Origin: Escallonia rubra
Lineage: Eukaryota > Streptophyta > Magnoliopsida > Escalloniales > Escalloniaceae
Direction of reading: 5' to 3'
Length of the DNA: 64,000 bases
Assembly: GCA_033065855.1 (NCBI GenBank)
Contig: JAVXUO010002040.1
Coordinates: 85,961 to 149,960, forward strand
Part shown: piece after piece, positions 45,848 to 58,599 of the stretch
How positions within the stretch are numbered: position 1 is the first letter of the stretch
How the letters are laid out: the number at the start of each line of letters is the position of its first letter
Translations under genes and position numbers: made by a program
Notes under the pieces: model-generated
Database searches by the model: none
The model's input: the letters and a program-made list of their open reading frames with translations, nothing else
Told to the model about the DNA's origin: nothing

Positions 45848-47563
45848 TGTGGACACCTTTGCAAATTTTATTACTTTGGGGGTATTCTGAAATAAGTAAT
45901 GAACATTTATGAGTCTTTTAATTATTTATTAAACTTAGAGACTTTTAAGGGCTAGCCAAGTCTGTTTATCGACATATTCAATTTTAGCCTTACAGAGAAA
46001 TAACAGAAGGGAAAAATTAGGGTTTTGGAGGATTGCAATCTTCTGTGCACAATTGGTAAGATTCTTGAACCCACTTTTGATTATAAGGATGAATTAGATG
46101 ATATTAGAATTGTGGTCGTTAAGATTTTAACGTAAGTAGGTTAATTATAATATTTAGGTTTTAAGATTTTCGAAAGCTTTCGCAATTTGGTGAAGACTAT
46201 TACATAGATTTGAGGTAAGAATTTTACTTACTACATCTATCTCTTGCTTTGCGTAAATTTCTTCACTATTCAGTCGATAAATCAGTAACAAATTAACGTT
46301 ATTGATTTGAAACTATTAATGAAACGGAACCCGTACTCGCGGTTCTTGATAATTTCCTTTGATTCGTACCTTCCTTTCTATTAATCTATATCACTGATAT
46401 TGAGATTCACGGTGACGGTGATGTGCCTCTGAACTGACCTTCCAATTGCGAGCCTTTATATGCGTGTGTTCTGTGTGTGTTCATACTTCACACTCTGATT
46501 TGTTTGCGTTACTTATCATGTGCAGCTTTAATTTATCATTGTAAAGTCTTAGCAACCTTGGTGGGCCACCACATGTGAAGACTAATGATTCCTTGTTGAT
46601 TTTATGTGCCCGAATTATTATTTTTTTATGATTTCGGGTTCATGTGAAGTCGGATCCAAGCGATGTAAATCTCATTAAATTCGAATTTTTGTCCTCTTCA
46701 ATTCGAGTCTAATATCGAGTAGTTTCTGAAATTATTAAGTCGTCCTTATTGAAATGCAAGTTTTGATACTGTTGCGGCTAATATATCGGTGAGATACTTT
46801 GATGTCCGTTTGGTCTCTTTAAATTGAACTAATATTTTAGAATCTTCACGTGCTTAGGTTAACGTGATGTCATGACATGATATGGCAATTGCTACCGGTA
46901 TGCAATTTTGAATTTAGAACATTTGCGTGCTCAGGTTAATGTGCTTTACAATCACGTATTGCGTGATTGCATCGTATTCGATTATTAGTGCGAATATTCG
47001 AGTGTGACACTTTGACTTTGATTTGATCTTTGATACGGGTTAATATCCCGAAATGAGAATTGTCGTGCTAGATTATTTTTCGTCTATGCACTTTGTTTCC
47101 ATATGTTCTTTTTGACTCAGCTACATGTTATTGACTACCTACGTTGTATTCTGTGGATGTGTTTGTGTGATCTTTGCTGGGTTTTGTGCTCACCCCCCCT
47201 CCCTCCCATTTCAGGTAATTAAACTGAGACCAAGGTAGAAGAGTTAGCTATATGCGTGAGCTTGGATTTGTTTTTAAATTTTAGACTCTCTTTAGTCAGT
47301 TGAGAATAAGGATTTTGTAATAGTTTGATTAAGTAACTTTTTGAAATCTCGGTTCCTGTGAAGTAATTATTGTTATGAGGATTTCCGCTGCATTTATTAG
47401 ACATTGATGGTTAATGCAAATGTTATTGCTTTGGGATATGTTTAGAGCTCTGATTACCTCTTGAGGTTATTTTCTTGGTAAATGCTTTGGTATTATATTT
47501 CTAGTAAGTAGGAATATTTTGAAATAGTTTGTGTAGGTCTGCCTCCGGGTCGGGGGCGTGACA
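45848..47563. mobile_element. Possible solo LTR, 1.7 kb
   Basis: Runs from TGTGGACACC to CGGGGGCGTGACA and interrupts the block A/B order of copy 3, with LTR B sequence resuming at 47,569. The TG...CA ends and the TCCGGGTCGGGGGCGTGACA finish are like those of some Ty3/gypsy LTRs. No target duplication was found and no coding sequence is present, so this remains a suggestion. Confidence 0.38.
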
Positions 47564-47568
47564 GATAT

Positions 47569-47665
47569 AAAATATTCCTTATCAGATTATAGGAGAGCAT
47601 AGGGATCGGGTCAGAAGTTTGTTCCCAGTGACACGTGGTATCTATGTATGTTTTTCCATATTTTT
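47569..47665 (-). mobile_element. LTR B fragment, copy 3
   Basis: Matches 3,083-3,180 and 36,019-36,100 ('ccttatcagatta..ggagag', 'gatcgggtcagaag', 'acacgtggtat'). It shows that copy 3 also once carried the block B LTR. Confidence 0.7.
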
Positions 47666-47679
47666 TTCCCAAGAAGAGG

Positions 47680-48510
47680 AAAGCACCTATGAAGGCTGGC
47701 ACATCTGGTTCAGCCAAGTCAGACGTTCCTCATGGTCCAGACTGGATCATGACAACTGAGAATTCTGTCTTTAATAGTGCTCGAACAACCTGAGAATGGT
47801 CATTCAAAGCGATCAATTCCATGGACCGCGTCCATCTTTCTGAACATGACCCATTTCTACTACTAACAGGATGGTTCAGAATATGGCCATGGTCAGTGCG
47901 TTGGTTTACATTTTTGCATCGTCAAAACACATTCTAATTGTTTTCTTTGTAGGCTCTAGCCCATGTACAGATCGGCGCCAAAAAGTGATTGCGGCCCTGA
48001 AGGTGCTAAAAGTGCTTGTGGCTAGTAACTTGAGAGTCAAGGCCGAGAAGAAATTAGCCGACCTTGAGAAGATGGTTGAGCGACTTGAGAAGTCCAAAGC
48101 TACACTTGTAAAGTGATTTGAGGCTTAGAGGACCGTTGTTGCTCCCAAACAGTGCTTGCCTTCAAATAATCGCCTGACTATGAAGTCGTGCGTGCTTGTA
48201 ATGATAAAAGGTCGCTTGTTCATGGTTATAGTGGGTGTTAGGCTGATGTTCCTACAACCTTCCCTGAGTTGGACTTGAGCTCATTTGAGCACAAGTTGGT
48301 AAAGAAGGTTGAGGCCAAGGAGGCAGCACGGTGCACAAGCCTTCCTGTTCAAAGTCGTCTGAGCTCTTTGCAGCGCCCAATTAGGGAGACTTGAAGCAAA
48401 AGGCCAGAGGTGGTGGCAGAAGAGCATGTGCGGCCTATGGAGGAAACACCTTTGCAATCGAGTGAAGGTCAAGAAGGTGGTGATTAGCTGGTGGAGAAGC
48501 CTGCAGAGTA
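47680..48510 (+). pseudogene. Decayed C-terminal part of a retroelement extra ORF
   Basis: Plus-strand pieces read KRKAPMKAGTSGSAKSDV, then a stop, FKAINSMDRVHLSEHDPFLL, a possible intron (about 47,902-47,951) and a coiled-coil-like RVKAEKKLADLEKMVERLEK segment ending at 48,115. Further pieces (LSSFEHKLVKKVEAKEAAR near 48,278) follow out of frame. The composition resembles C-terminal halves of the plant gypsy-associated proteins whose N terminus appears at 37,310-37,726, and the strand is the same relative to LTR B. Several stops are present. The family assignment is tentative. Confidence 0.4.
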
Positions 48511-49911
48511 GTCCTAATTAATTTTAGACTTGCCCTTTTTCTTTTTGTACTTGGCCTTAAAGCCCACCGGTGTAAAAATTTAAGTAGGAATGAAATAAGT
48601 ATTTCGAGTAAGCTGAGCAATTTAACTAAAATGTACTCTATTGAACAAAAAATGCCTTGGTAGATTGAGATGGAATAATAAGTTGAGACCCACTAAAGAA
48701 ACGAATGCATGATTGCCAATGTTAAACCACTTCGTCTAGTGAGGTCGTATAGAGTTCTTTCTTTAACTCACCTGGAATGTCTTTGCAGAAGCCAAATTGT
48801 AGCTAGTCTTGTGAGGACTATAAGGATCAATGATATACCCACTACCGTGTCGAGGGTTAAGTAGCTTGAGTGAAGCTGATGAAGTAGTCACTCTAAGATG
48901 ATGATAAATGATCGTTATTTGTTAGTGTATTAGAGTGAATTGTTTTTGCTTGTACAAGCTCAAAGCAGCTAAGGTAAACATATTAACATCATGAAGTGAA
49001 TCCCAAGCATTTGAAATATCAAATCGTTTTGCCATCCTTTCACTGAAAAACTTAGTCATGCGAGCACCACAGTGAATGAGATCGAAAAAGAAGTAAGTGT
49101 CGAATTAACTTCCTATCCACCCATAGACATGATGTATAGGAAATATTTCTTCACATTTCTTTATACGAGAAAAAGAGGTGAGCTCCCTTAAGCCACTGTA
49201 GATGTAGGCAATCACTGGTATAGCTAATTAAAGCTTGCTTCCACATGATGTCATACTTGCCACCTTGAAGACACCACGACGACATAAATGTTAAAAAAAT
49301 AACACTTGTGTCCATACATCAGGTATCTGTCCAAAAAGTGTACTTTTTTATGATATCATCAATTTATTTTTTGAAAATGGCAATACTACCCTTGTACTAT
49401 ATACAAAAATGTACGGAATAAATTTATGCCTTCTATCTCACGTGAGATGGGAACCCATGTAACCTTCTCTTTCAACAGTACGACAAGTATACAAAATAGA
49501 CAGAAGTGTAAAAACTTGAACTCAGGTTGTTTCGTGTGAATGCAAAGTTGGAGAAGAAGAAGAGAGTGAGGACTAAGGTAGGTTGTAAAAATGCATGGAC
49601 TGAGGCAAAACCGTGAAGATAAAAGAAAGGAGCTCTATTTTGAAGAAAGGTAGCAAGATTTTGCAACAGAGTTGCAAATTTATAAGGTAGATTTTGAAAT
49701 TTGGTGGTCAAAATTAGGGATAAATTTGCATAATTAGACTGTCTTAACATCTACAAGTCATTTTCATTTTCAGGATGTCAAATACTTTCAGTTTTTGGTT
49801 CAGTCCCAATGGTTTGGGCTTATGCACACCGGGTTGATAGAAGTCTCAAGTGGGATTTTTTGTGTTTTTTGTTGCCTAATCACTAGTTTCCTCTTAATTT
49901 AGAGATTGTGA
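48511..49911. other. No gene seen
   Basis: AT-rich non-coding sequence without recognisable elements. Short frames at 48,281-48,620 and 49,472-49,750 on minus lack any motif. Confidence 0.4.
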
Positions 49912-50318
49912 ATGTCAATTACCATGTCTTATTCTAGTATTGGACGTAAGAGACAGAATCAACAATGTGAATGGAACTATGAGGACGAAAATTGCAATTG
50001 TGAAAACACGACTTCTATTTGGGTTTCAAGGTCCCACAACAACAAATATAAGTTGTATTATACATGTGCATTTGGAGAATGGAACATGTTTGCTTGGTGC
50101 AATCCTACCAATGTTAGACTACTTGCAACCCAGCCTACCACCCAAACTATACCTGAAGTCATGGGAAAATATGGTCAATTTGGTGGTTTAAGGGAGCATG
50201 GCAGGTACTAAGTGTAAAAATGGACTGCCTTGAAGAGATCATAAAAATGATTAAAATAACTATAACAGGATGCTTCTTGATGTGTTTAGTGACCATTGCA
50301 ATTGGAGTGAAGTACTAG
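49912..50318 (+). pseudogene. GRF-type zinc-finger membrane protein fragment
   Basis: A CNCENTTSIWVSRSHNNKY segment, then YYTCAFGEWNMFAWCNP, resembles the CxCG...C...C..F.W layout of plant zf-GRF proteins. After a stop and a frame change, a hydrophobic tail (IIKMIKITITGCFLMCLVTI) ending at TAG 50,316-50,318 fits the C-terminal membrane anchor many of these small proteins have. It lies tail-to-tail with the MULE transposase and may belong to the same mobile unit. It is disrupted and unlikely to be functional. Confidence 0.45.
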
Positions 50319-50781
50319 CTGTTAGTGATTTGTAATGTGTGATGTACTAATATTGTTCAATGCTATTATGTAATGGGTTAGTATGCAACAGTTAATGATG
50401 CGTTGTTATGCTATTGTGTACATCATTATGCAACAAACTGTGTCGTGTTGTTATGTTATTAGTGATGTGCTTAGTGGACAAAAGTTTTGTTGTTATGCTG
50501 CATTTGTGCACATCATAGTTGACACGAAACAAAAGACAATAGGCACCATTCACAGTTGACAAGAAACAATAGTCAAGTTCAACTTTTCAATTCACATAGA
50601 TTGCAATCCAGTGGGGAAAAATACTGTCATGTCCAAAATGACATCCCTCAACAAAATGACATACTTATACAAGTGTTACACAAAATGAAGCACACGTACA
50701 GTCAGACTTCTACGTCCAGAATGACATCCCTAAACCAAAATGACATCCCTATGCTATATAAGTTGATGCAGCTTGAGAGCT

Positions 50782-53290
50782 TTAAGGTGCAATAGCAGAA
50801 GTAGCAAGAGCACCAGCACCAGGAGCAGTACCAGCAGAAGTAGAAGTAGCACCAGCACCAGCATTTCCCTGTAACCATATCAAACAACACAGTTTGGCAA
50901 AAAAATATAGGATAGTTAAATGAAAAAATTAAAAACAAACAAATACAGTTTAAACATACCCCTACTCTTCCCCTTTGTTCTTTACAAGAGCTCTTTAATT
51001 TAGCATCTCCTTCTATTATGTCCAAGCTTCTTGCACAGTCCACACCTAAGTAGGCCTGACCTGTTTTGACTTGGTGTTGGCTCATATGTTCCTCTTTTCT
51101 GTTCTTCCTAGGCCTACCAAGCAGCCTTCTCAGCGGTGGAGGCAACACAGTTGGAGGAGTAACTTCAATGTCAGGGCACCACAACATATCTGGTAAACAA
51201 TGTATCATACATCCACATGCCTTCAAAGAGCACAGTAGTTTTCAAGATTCCCCCTCTTTATGATATGCATGCAACAACATGCATGCATGGAATCCCACTT
51301 ACATCCTACACCTTGTCCTCACATGTCATCTTATCAAGATTCACAATGTAATTGATATTGAACTCATTAACCTGAAATTATGTCTCACCAGCCACTAAGA
51401 GTGTACACTTTCTAGAAGCCTCCCTAATCTTGTTCAACTTTTCCAAAAACCTTTGGGGGTACCACCCTATCCTAAGTGGAAGCCTTTCGAAACCTAATGG
51501 GAAATCTGCTCATCAACTTACTCCTTAGCTGCTCCATCAAGTCCAGTATAGGAAAATATCTCAATTTCCCTAACCATCTATTGCATCTTTCAATGATGTT
51601 ATCGGTGCTACTATCACACCTTGCCATTTGATCAAACCCAAACTTTGACCAAGTTGATATTGGTAGGTTAGCAAGCCAATCATGAGCCTCCCTACTTTGG
51701 TCATTTACCTTTATCGTTGCATATTTACATGCATGAGCATTATAAGCCCTAACAGCCATCCAAAAGCTATTTCTTAACAAGAAATCAGGGTGCTTAGCCT
51801 TGAAATTTTCAGACACATGCCTGCAATAGTGGCTATTGTACACATTTGGAAATATATGGTTGATTTCCTCCCCCAAAACCTTTTGCCTATCTATCATAAA
51901 TGTCCAAGGCTGCTCACCAATGCCCTCTCCGATTTGGTTCTTAAGATTGTCAAAGAAAAAGTTCCAGATGTTCTTGTTTGCACTCTTAACTATAGCTAAG
52001 GCAAGAGAAAACCCGCCATGGTTCCCATCAATAGAAATGGCAGCCAACAAAACACCCCATAAGTTCCTTTTAGATGACATCCATCAAATCATATTCATGG
52101 CCTACACCCCTTTAGGAATCCATCAAACATAGCAAGAAAGGTAACAAACACCCTATTAAATGAAGGACTAACTATAAGGTTAGGCCTATTATATTCTAGT
52201 TCTACAACTGCTTGGGGGCTGTTCCTTTTCACCACTTCCTTATACACTGGAAGTTAGCATAGGACTCAGCATGTCCTCCATCCATCTAATGTATTGCTCT
52301 TTACTTGGCCCTATACAACTGCATTTTGTTAGGTTGCACCCCATACGTCATCATCTCAACAAGCATGCTAGCAACTCTGATGTTGTTGCTCTAATCACAT
52401 CTATAAGCTTCTTGGCAATCCAATATGATGTAGCTATTGAGACTTTAGATTCTCTAACATGTGTGAGCTGGTCGAACAAACTTAACCTTAAAAGTGGTTG
52501 CATTAGGACATGCTGGAGCATGAATTCTCCAAAGGCAAGTTTCATTTGCATAATGTGTTATTATCCTTAATAAATCGCTCTTATCCTAGACCAAGACAAA
52601 CCCTTATTGTATCACATAATCTTTCAATGCACTTTTAAAAGACAACAATCCTCAAATAACATGCCCACCTCAAAGTAATAGGATCACCAGCGTCCTTTTG
52701 AAATACCTTAACCTTAAGTGCTCAACAGTATCTTTATTACCATCAACACTAGTCACTAGAAAATTTTGATTCAAAGTCATCACTTTCCTCATAGTCAAGC
52801 TTCATTAAAACCTTGAACATATTTATTTCCTGACGTCCCCACCCCATCATTACCATATGAACCCACGTCACCACCATCTGAACCCATATCACCATTTTCT
52901 CTAAGTCTAACAGAGTCGTTATCACTGCTCACCATCAATTCTCATACATCTTGTCATCTCTAATCTCACAACGACCCTTCTGGCTCCCTATAAACCATTG
53001 ATTTAAAATGGTATCACTTCCACTATCTTATTTAACATAAACATCTTCAACAAACTCTTATCATCTACGATATCAATCATGTTGTTACCGCCACCAGCTA
53101 AAGCAGTTACACCAAACATTATATTAAAATCGTTTTGAGTATAATTAAGTCCTACATCACGTACATATCATTTAGAAACTCTATATAATTGTACTTATCG
53201 GGATAGACACCATATATAGTGAACTCAAACTTGTTATCAAAATGAACCCTAAGATATGGATAAAAGAAGCCATAGTTGAACCTGATATAA
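50782..53290 (-). pseudogene. MuDR-like MULE transposase, degraded
   Basis: From the 5' side: an N-terminal plug-like part (HFDNKFEFTIYGVYPDKYNY, 53,170-53,290), an acidic linker near 52,850-52,950, a KVSIATSYWIAKKL segment (about 52,430), then GCRP..FDGCHLKGTYG (about 52,080-52,140) with the first catalytic Asp. The DDE core follows at 51,472-52,080 (DGNHGGFSLALAIV, WTFMIDRQKVL with the second Asp, HYCRHVSENFKAKHP). A decayed SWIM-type zone comes next, then the tail with PPPLRRLLGRPRKNRK (about 51,130). A probable last intron (about 50,868-50,963) precedes an Ala/Gly/Thr-rich tail ending TAA at 50,782-50,784. Frameshifts and stops occur, for example around 52,080-52,140. Terminal inverted repeats were not identified. 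Confidence 0.85.
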
Positions 53291-53905
53291 GATGAAAGGA
53301 AAAGAAAAAAAATTACCTAATCTCATAATGAGATTTCTAAAGGATAAATAATGTCATGTAAGGGCAATAGACTGCAAGAACACAAATATTACGACTCTAT
53401 TAACCACAAATTACAATTTTTTTTTAAGAAAACCCCCAATTTTTCAATCAGCAAACTATGTGACCTACATAGAAATAGCAAATCCATGTACTGAAAATAA
53501 ACTAGACAATTGATACACCATTAGCCTTATTTCAATTAAAAGGTTACGAAAACCCTAAACATCGTAAATCACATGCATGATAACATGTTCCATGAATGTA
53601 TTTTTTAGATTGACAGACAAAATTATAAACACTAAAATCTCATCTGAGCAGACAACAATGATAACGTGCAACTTCACAATGTGTTGATCGATGCAAGGTT
53701 TCGCGTAGAACTTGGGTTGGTTTAGACAATAATCATATGAGTTCAACAGTAAACCCTACTCAGTTCCGTGACTACTAGGCAAAGGTTGGAGTAAAACTTA
53801 CCGATTTTCCTCCGTAATGTCTTCCTTCGCCGATCAAACCTTCAATCTGCCAATGACTTAGGATTTTTTTTTGGGTTTGTGAAATGAAGAGACGAGAAAT
53901 AAAGA

Positions 53906-53936
<31 letters not shown>

Positions 53937-55706
53937 TGGAATCTTATGTCTTCCTCTTCCCTGCCTCTTTGCCTTCCAAGGGCAATCTGGTCTTCTCATC
54001 CTTACTGTTATGTATTTGGGTATTTCATTTGGTCAATGGAAAGAAGTCATTTTTTAAACTAATGACCACGCTTTTAGTTACCCTCAAACCTCGACACTAC
54101 TGTAATTGACCCAAAACAAAAACACGGCATAACTTCAGCATCAAAGTATCCCTAGAAAAGAAAAATCGACACAAAAAGATTTTTCTAAATACCATAACTT
54201 CTTACAATCTAGTTATGCTAGCACCATTTGGGTTTTATGATTTTTTTCGATCTGAATTAAGGGAACCTGCCTAATTTTTTGGCAACATCATTGTTGGTTT
54301 TGGTACACATATTATGTTTGTGCGTAAGACCACGGCGAACCAAATGACATAAAAAAACATTGTTGGTGGTGGCTAGTGTGTGGGTTAGTTTTTATTGAGA
54401 CCTTTTTGGGGACTAAAGAGTATGTTTTCCGTAAAGAATGGTATGTCTTTTTATTGTAAAGCATTCATGGGGTATGCATGTGCGTGCGGACTAGTTTTTG
54501 TTGAGATAGTTTTAGGTGATTAAAGAGTATTTTTACTATAAAGCATTGGTGGGGTGTGTGTGTATGTGTGTGGCGGAGGAACATGGCGGTCGTCGAGGAA
54601 GGAACCGGTGTTCGAGGAACATGGTGTGTGATATGTGTGTGTGTGGTTTGGTCGGGGGATCGACATTGTGTGTGTGTGAATGTGTTGGGGGGGCGGTTAC
54701 AATCATTGTTTAACAGATAAATATTTTGCTTCTAAGAATAGGTGGGCTAGTGGAAGCTAAAAGTCTTTTTGGAAGCTAAAAGTCATTCCAAAAAGAGCAC
54801 GCGACCCTTACGAAACCATCAACTTCTTTACTCCCTTAACCTGCCAACGATAGATTCTCCCTTAATGTGTCAGTTCTCTCTAGTTTCCTTTTTGGTCATA
54901 TTTACCCTGCATATTTCAATACTACGAGAGTTCAAGTTGTCACCTTGCACTTGACTAGACTATCACATCGATCTCTTATGATGTGCAATCACACAAGTAA
55001 TAGTAACATTTGATTTATGGTTGCGTTACGAATCTATTCCAATCTTCACTGATGTTGTTTTAGTGGTGGACTATTTACACATCTTAGTTTTTTGCTATTT
55101 AGAGATGGCATAGTGCATATTTTTTTTTATCACTAAAGTATGTTTAGCAACCAAATTCTAGCTTTAGCAACATTTGCATTTTGCACACCCCTTCATGCAT
55201 GTTTGTACTAAAAGTACATATAACAACAAAATTCTAACTTTAGCGACAAAAAAACATTTTAAAAGATGCGTAAATCGCAAAGAAAGATGTATGCCTTAGA
55301 TAGAGGTTCTCACACTACTATATTACCCTGATTTCCTTTGATTAATTTTCTTACCACTGGTAGGACTACTAAACGAGACTCGCCAAAGCCTAAACGTCGT
55401 TGACTCTCTACCAACTTAGTGTCAAAAACTAAGAAGTGTTTTTGAAAAGGTTTTTATCTATTAGAACATCCGCATGCACAGGGTTTTAGCTAGTCTATCT
55501 ATACTTTATGATACTTCGATGATGGCTACTAACCTAACAAAAATTCAATCCATATTTGTGAGGTTTTACAAATCTTTAAAAAGGAAAACGTTATTAGTTA
55601 TCATAATTCCATTGGCTTGATTGAAAAAAGGAAAATTTTATTAGTCATCAAAACTCCATTGATTTCGGAGAATAACATTCTTGAACTTGCATTGATGGCC
55701 ATCAAT
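53291..55706. other. No gene seen; simple repeats
   Basis: AT-rich. Contains a GT/GA microsatellite at about 53,906-53,935 and GT-rich stretches at 54,550-54,690. 'ctttagcaac' and 'tttagcgac' words at 55,130-55,260 suggest a further CACTA-type fragment. No coding frame is recognised. Confidence 0.4.
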
Positions 55707-57129
55707 TCACTACATCAAAGAAGGGCTTTAGCGACAAATTTTTCCCTCTTTAAACACCAGAATTCTGTAGTTAAAAACTTTTGCGGATAAAATTTTCGTC
55801 GGTGAAAGTCTGTTAGTAAAAACTCCGTTATTAAGAGATTAGCGACGAAATTTGGTGACCCGCCCGAAAAAGTTAATCTTTTACCTATGGAATAAATTAC
55901 TTTTAGCAAAGGAATATTTCATCTCTAAAGGTATTTCAGTATGTTCAGTGATTTTTTTTCAAAAATAAAAAAGACTTTTAGTGACAAAATTTTCATTGCT
56001 AAAAGTCTATCACTAAAGACGATTAACAACGGAACTTCCGTAATTAAAAGTCCGTGCAAAATACATTTAGCAACGAAAATTCAGTCACGGAAAGTCTGTC
56101 TCTAATAGGGCTAGCTTTTAACAACGGGTTGTCTATCGCAAAAGGTACATTGGACTTTTAGCGAAAGATAATTCGTCACTAATAAGACGTCACCCATCTG
56201 GTTAAAAACTTTTAGTAACTGAATAGTCCGTCACTAATAATCTCAGGAAAAATAAAAAATTTAAAAGTTTTTTTTTTTTTTTTTGTAAATCCAAATGGTT
56301 TCCTGTAATTCAATTCATACGAACATTTTAATCGGTCCACATTCAACCCTAATCATCCAATTCATTACTAATTAACCATAATCAATCATTCAATCCACAA
56401 TATCAATCGATCCATGTACTTTCATACAAAAATATACAGTGTCACATAAGCAATTTGCTTCCCAACTGAGGAGGCGAATGTGAATTCGAATTTATCAAAG
56501 GGGACAGGGAGGGGATGGGGCTGAATTATCCAAGAGAGGAGGGGAGGGGAAAACCATGTGCCAGGTCAGTCATCATCCAAAGAGGCATCCTACTCATTGT
56601 CGTCCCTTTCTTCACCAGTCGCTTCATTGGCGAGAGCCGCATTGATATCTAGTTGGAAAGCATTTCCCTATATTGAAAGAACGTACATGACACTCGTTAG
56701 TGATTGTATATTAACACTTAACCAATTAAACTATTGACTTGATAAATGTGAATATATTTGTCCCTGATGAGCAGACAAATATCTTGCCACGGCTCCTGCA
56801 AGGTAAGAAATCATATGCGGGCCTAAATTTTCTTGCTAGTTAGCTCTCTATGTGTGCACAGTAGAGGATGAGGAAGATCCCATCATGGTACATGTAGGCA
56901 AGATGGTGCCTTGTACAAGCCCTTTCTTCGGATTCACGACCCCAGGTGTATCGCATCACAACTTCAATGCCTCGTCACCCGTACTTGGGGAGCCTGATGA
57001 TTGACCAGAAGCACGCTTAAAAATAGTATTTTAAAGGTCTACGAAACAATCAAGACACAATATAAAGAGTTAATGCATGATTAATTGATAAACAATAAAG
57101 ACATCCAAAATTAAATGACAAACTTTTAT

Positions 57130-57450
57130 ATATAACTTAAATCAACAATCTTGGAAACCTATGAAACAAACTCTCCCACAAGATGTCCTTCACCTTTATC
57201 ATTTCTCCTTTTGTGGGTCTTCGAGTATGACAGAGTTCGCACCTCCTTCTGAATTAAATGCGGGTCCGCAACCATACTCTCATATCTGACAACATCTTAA
57301 GGCACTGTCCCTTTCATGTGAGTATGATCTTGGTTCGATTTGTTTGCACTCCCACTCTTACTTTTCAGCTCCCAATTTTCATTAGGTATCCATTTTTCAA
57401 CAAGCTGCGCCCACACTCTAGATTTGATCCAATAAGGGTCAAACTGTTTC
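57130..57450 (-). pseudogene. Transposase_24-like (TNPA-type) fragment
   Basis: The minus strand reads WIKSRVWAQLVEKWIPNENW, then SGSANKSNQDHTHMKGTV, and after a stop DPHLIQKEVRTLSYSKTHKR. The order W..L...W......S..NR...HT.GS, then the TH.RKDG-like part, is that of the plant En/Spm Transposase_24 family. One TAA and a frame change are present. Confidence 0.6.
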
Positions 57451-58599
57451 CGCCCCACATTGGTGCACCTTCTGGAAACATGTTCTTATCTTGTTCACGT
57501 GCATTGAAAGCCACGACAATAACTTCTTGCTATGTGGGAAAAAGAAGGCCTCTCTCCCCATAGCCTTTTACTCCAACAATGAAAACTCATAGCCATCTTG
57601 CCATTGTAAAAATAATACAATTAGTTAATCAACTCTATAGGACACATTTTATGAATCATTAAATTTTAAAAGTATCATATCTAAAACTCTTGCCACAACC
57701 CCTATCTCTTACCAAAATCTCATTCCTTCCAATCCAAGTATGGGTCAAAAAACTTACCCTTCAAAAGAACATCGGTTTAATAGTTGTCGCACGCTCAACG
57801 AATCTGGCAAAAAAAATCAATAAGATGAAATAAGTGCACCATAATAGTTTCCATAATCAAATTACAGGTCAATTGTAAGAGTAAACAATACTAACACGCC
57901 TTTCGGAGTAACAGTAGCTCTCTGTTTCCTCTCGAAATCTAAAACCACGCCATGTATGGGTCCACGACCTCGACGAGATGCTATAAAATTAAGTATAAAT
58001 CATGGAAGTACAAAGTAAAATTAATAAGTAAGTGCAAACTAAGAATAATTACCTGATGATGAAGCTACTGATGAAGCCTCCGGCTAGGGCTGCTGGATGC
58101 TAATACAGTGTGCATTGTCAGCACCTGAACCGCTCGCCCCACTAAGTGGTGCAGATGTAGCTTGTCGTCCACCGTGACTGTCAAATAATTCATACATAAC
58201 TGGATGTAGAAACTTTATGAAATATTAAGTTTGTATATAGATAAGGTAATATCGTGACGACGGAGTAATCAAGTACAAGACAATGGGGAAATAGGCATTC
58301 ACTATTGAAAAATGAAGTGAATATTACAAGTCGTATATTACAAGTCACACAAGTCAAAATTACAAGTCAATTATCTTCGCTGGATGACATCCTAATATCT
58401 TCATCATCATCGTCAGCTTCATCTTTGCGATTCATCCTCTTCATCGTGAGAGTCATCATCATCATCTTCAACACTTTCTACATCTTCTCAACATTATATA
58501 TGACTTCTTCTCCTAGATGCCCTGTTGATTGAAGATGAAGATCGTCATCCTCGTTATTCATTTGAACAGGTACCAAATCTGGTGCTTGGTTAGCTTGAT

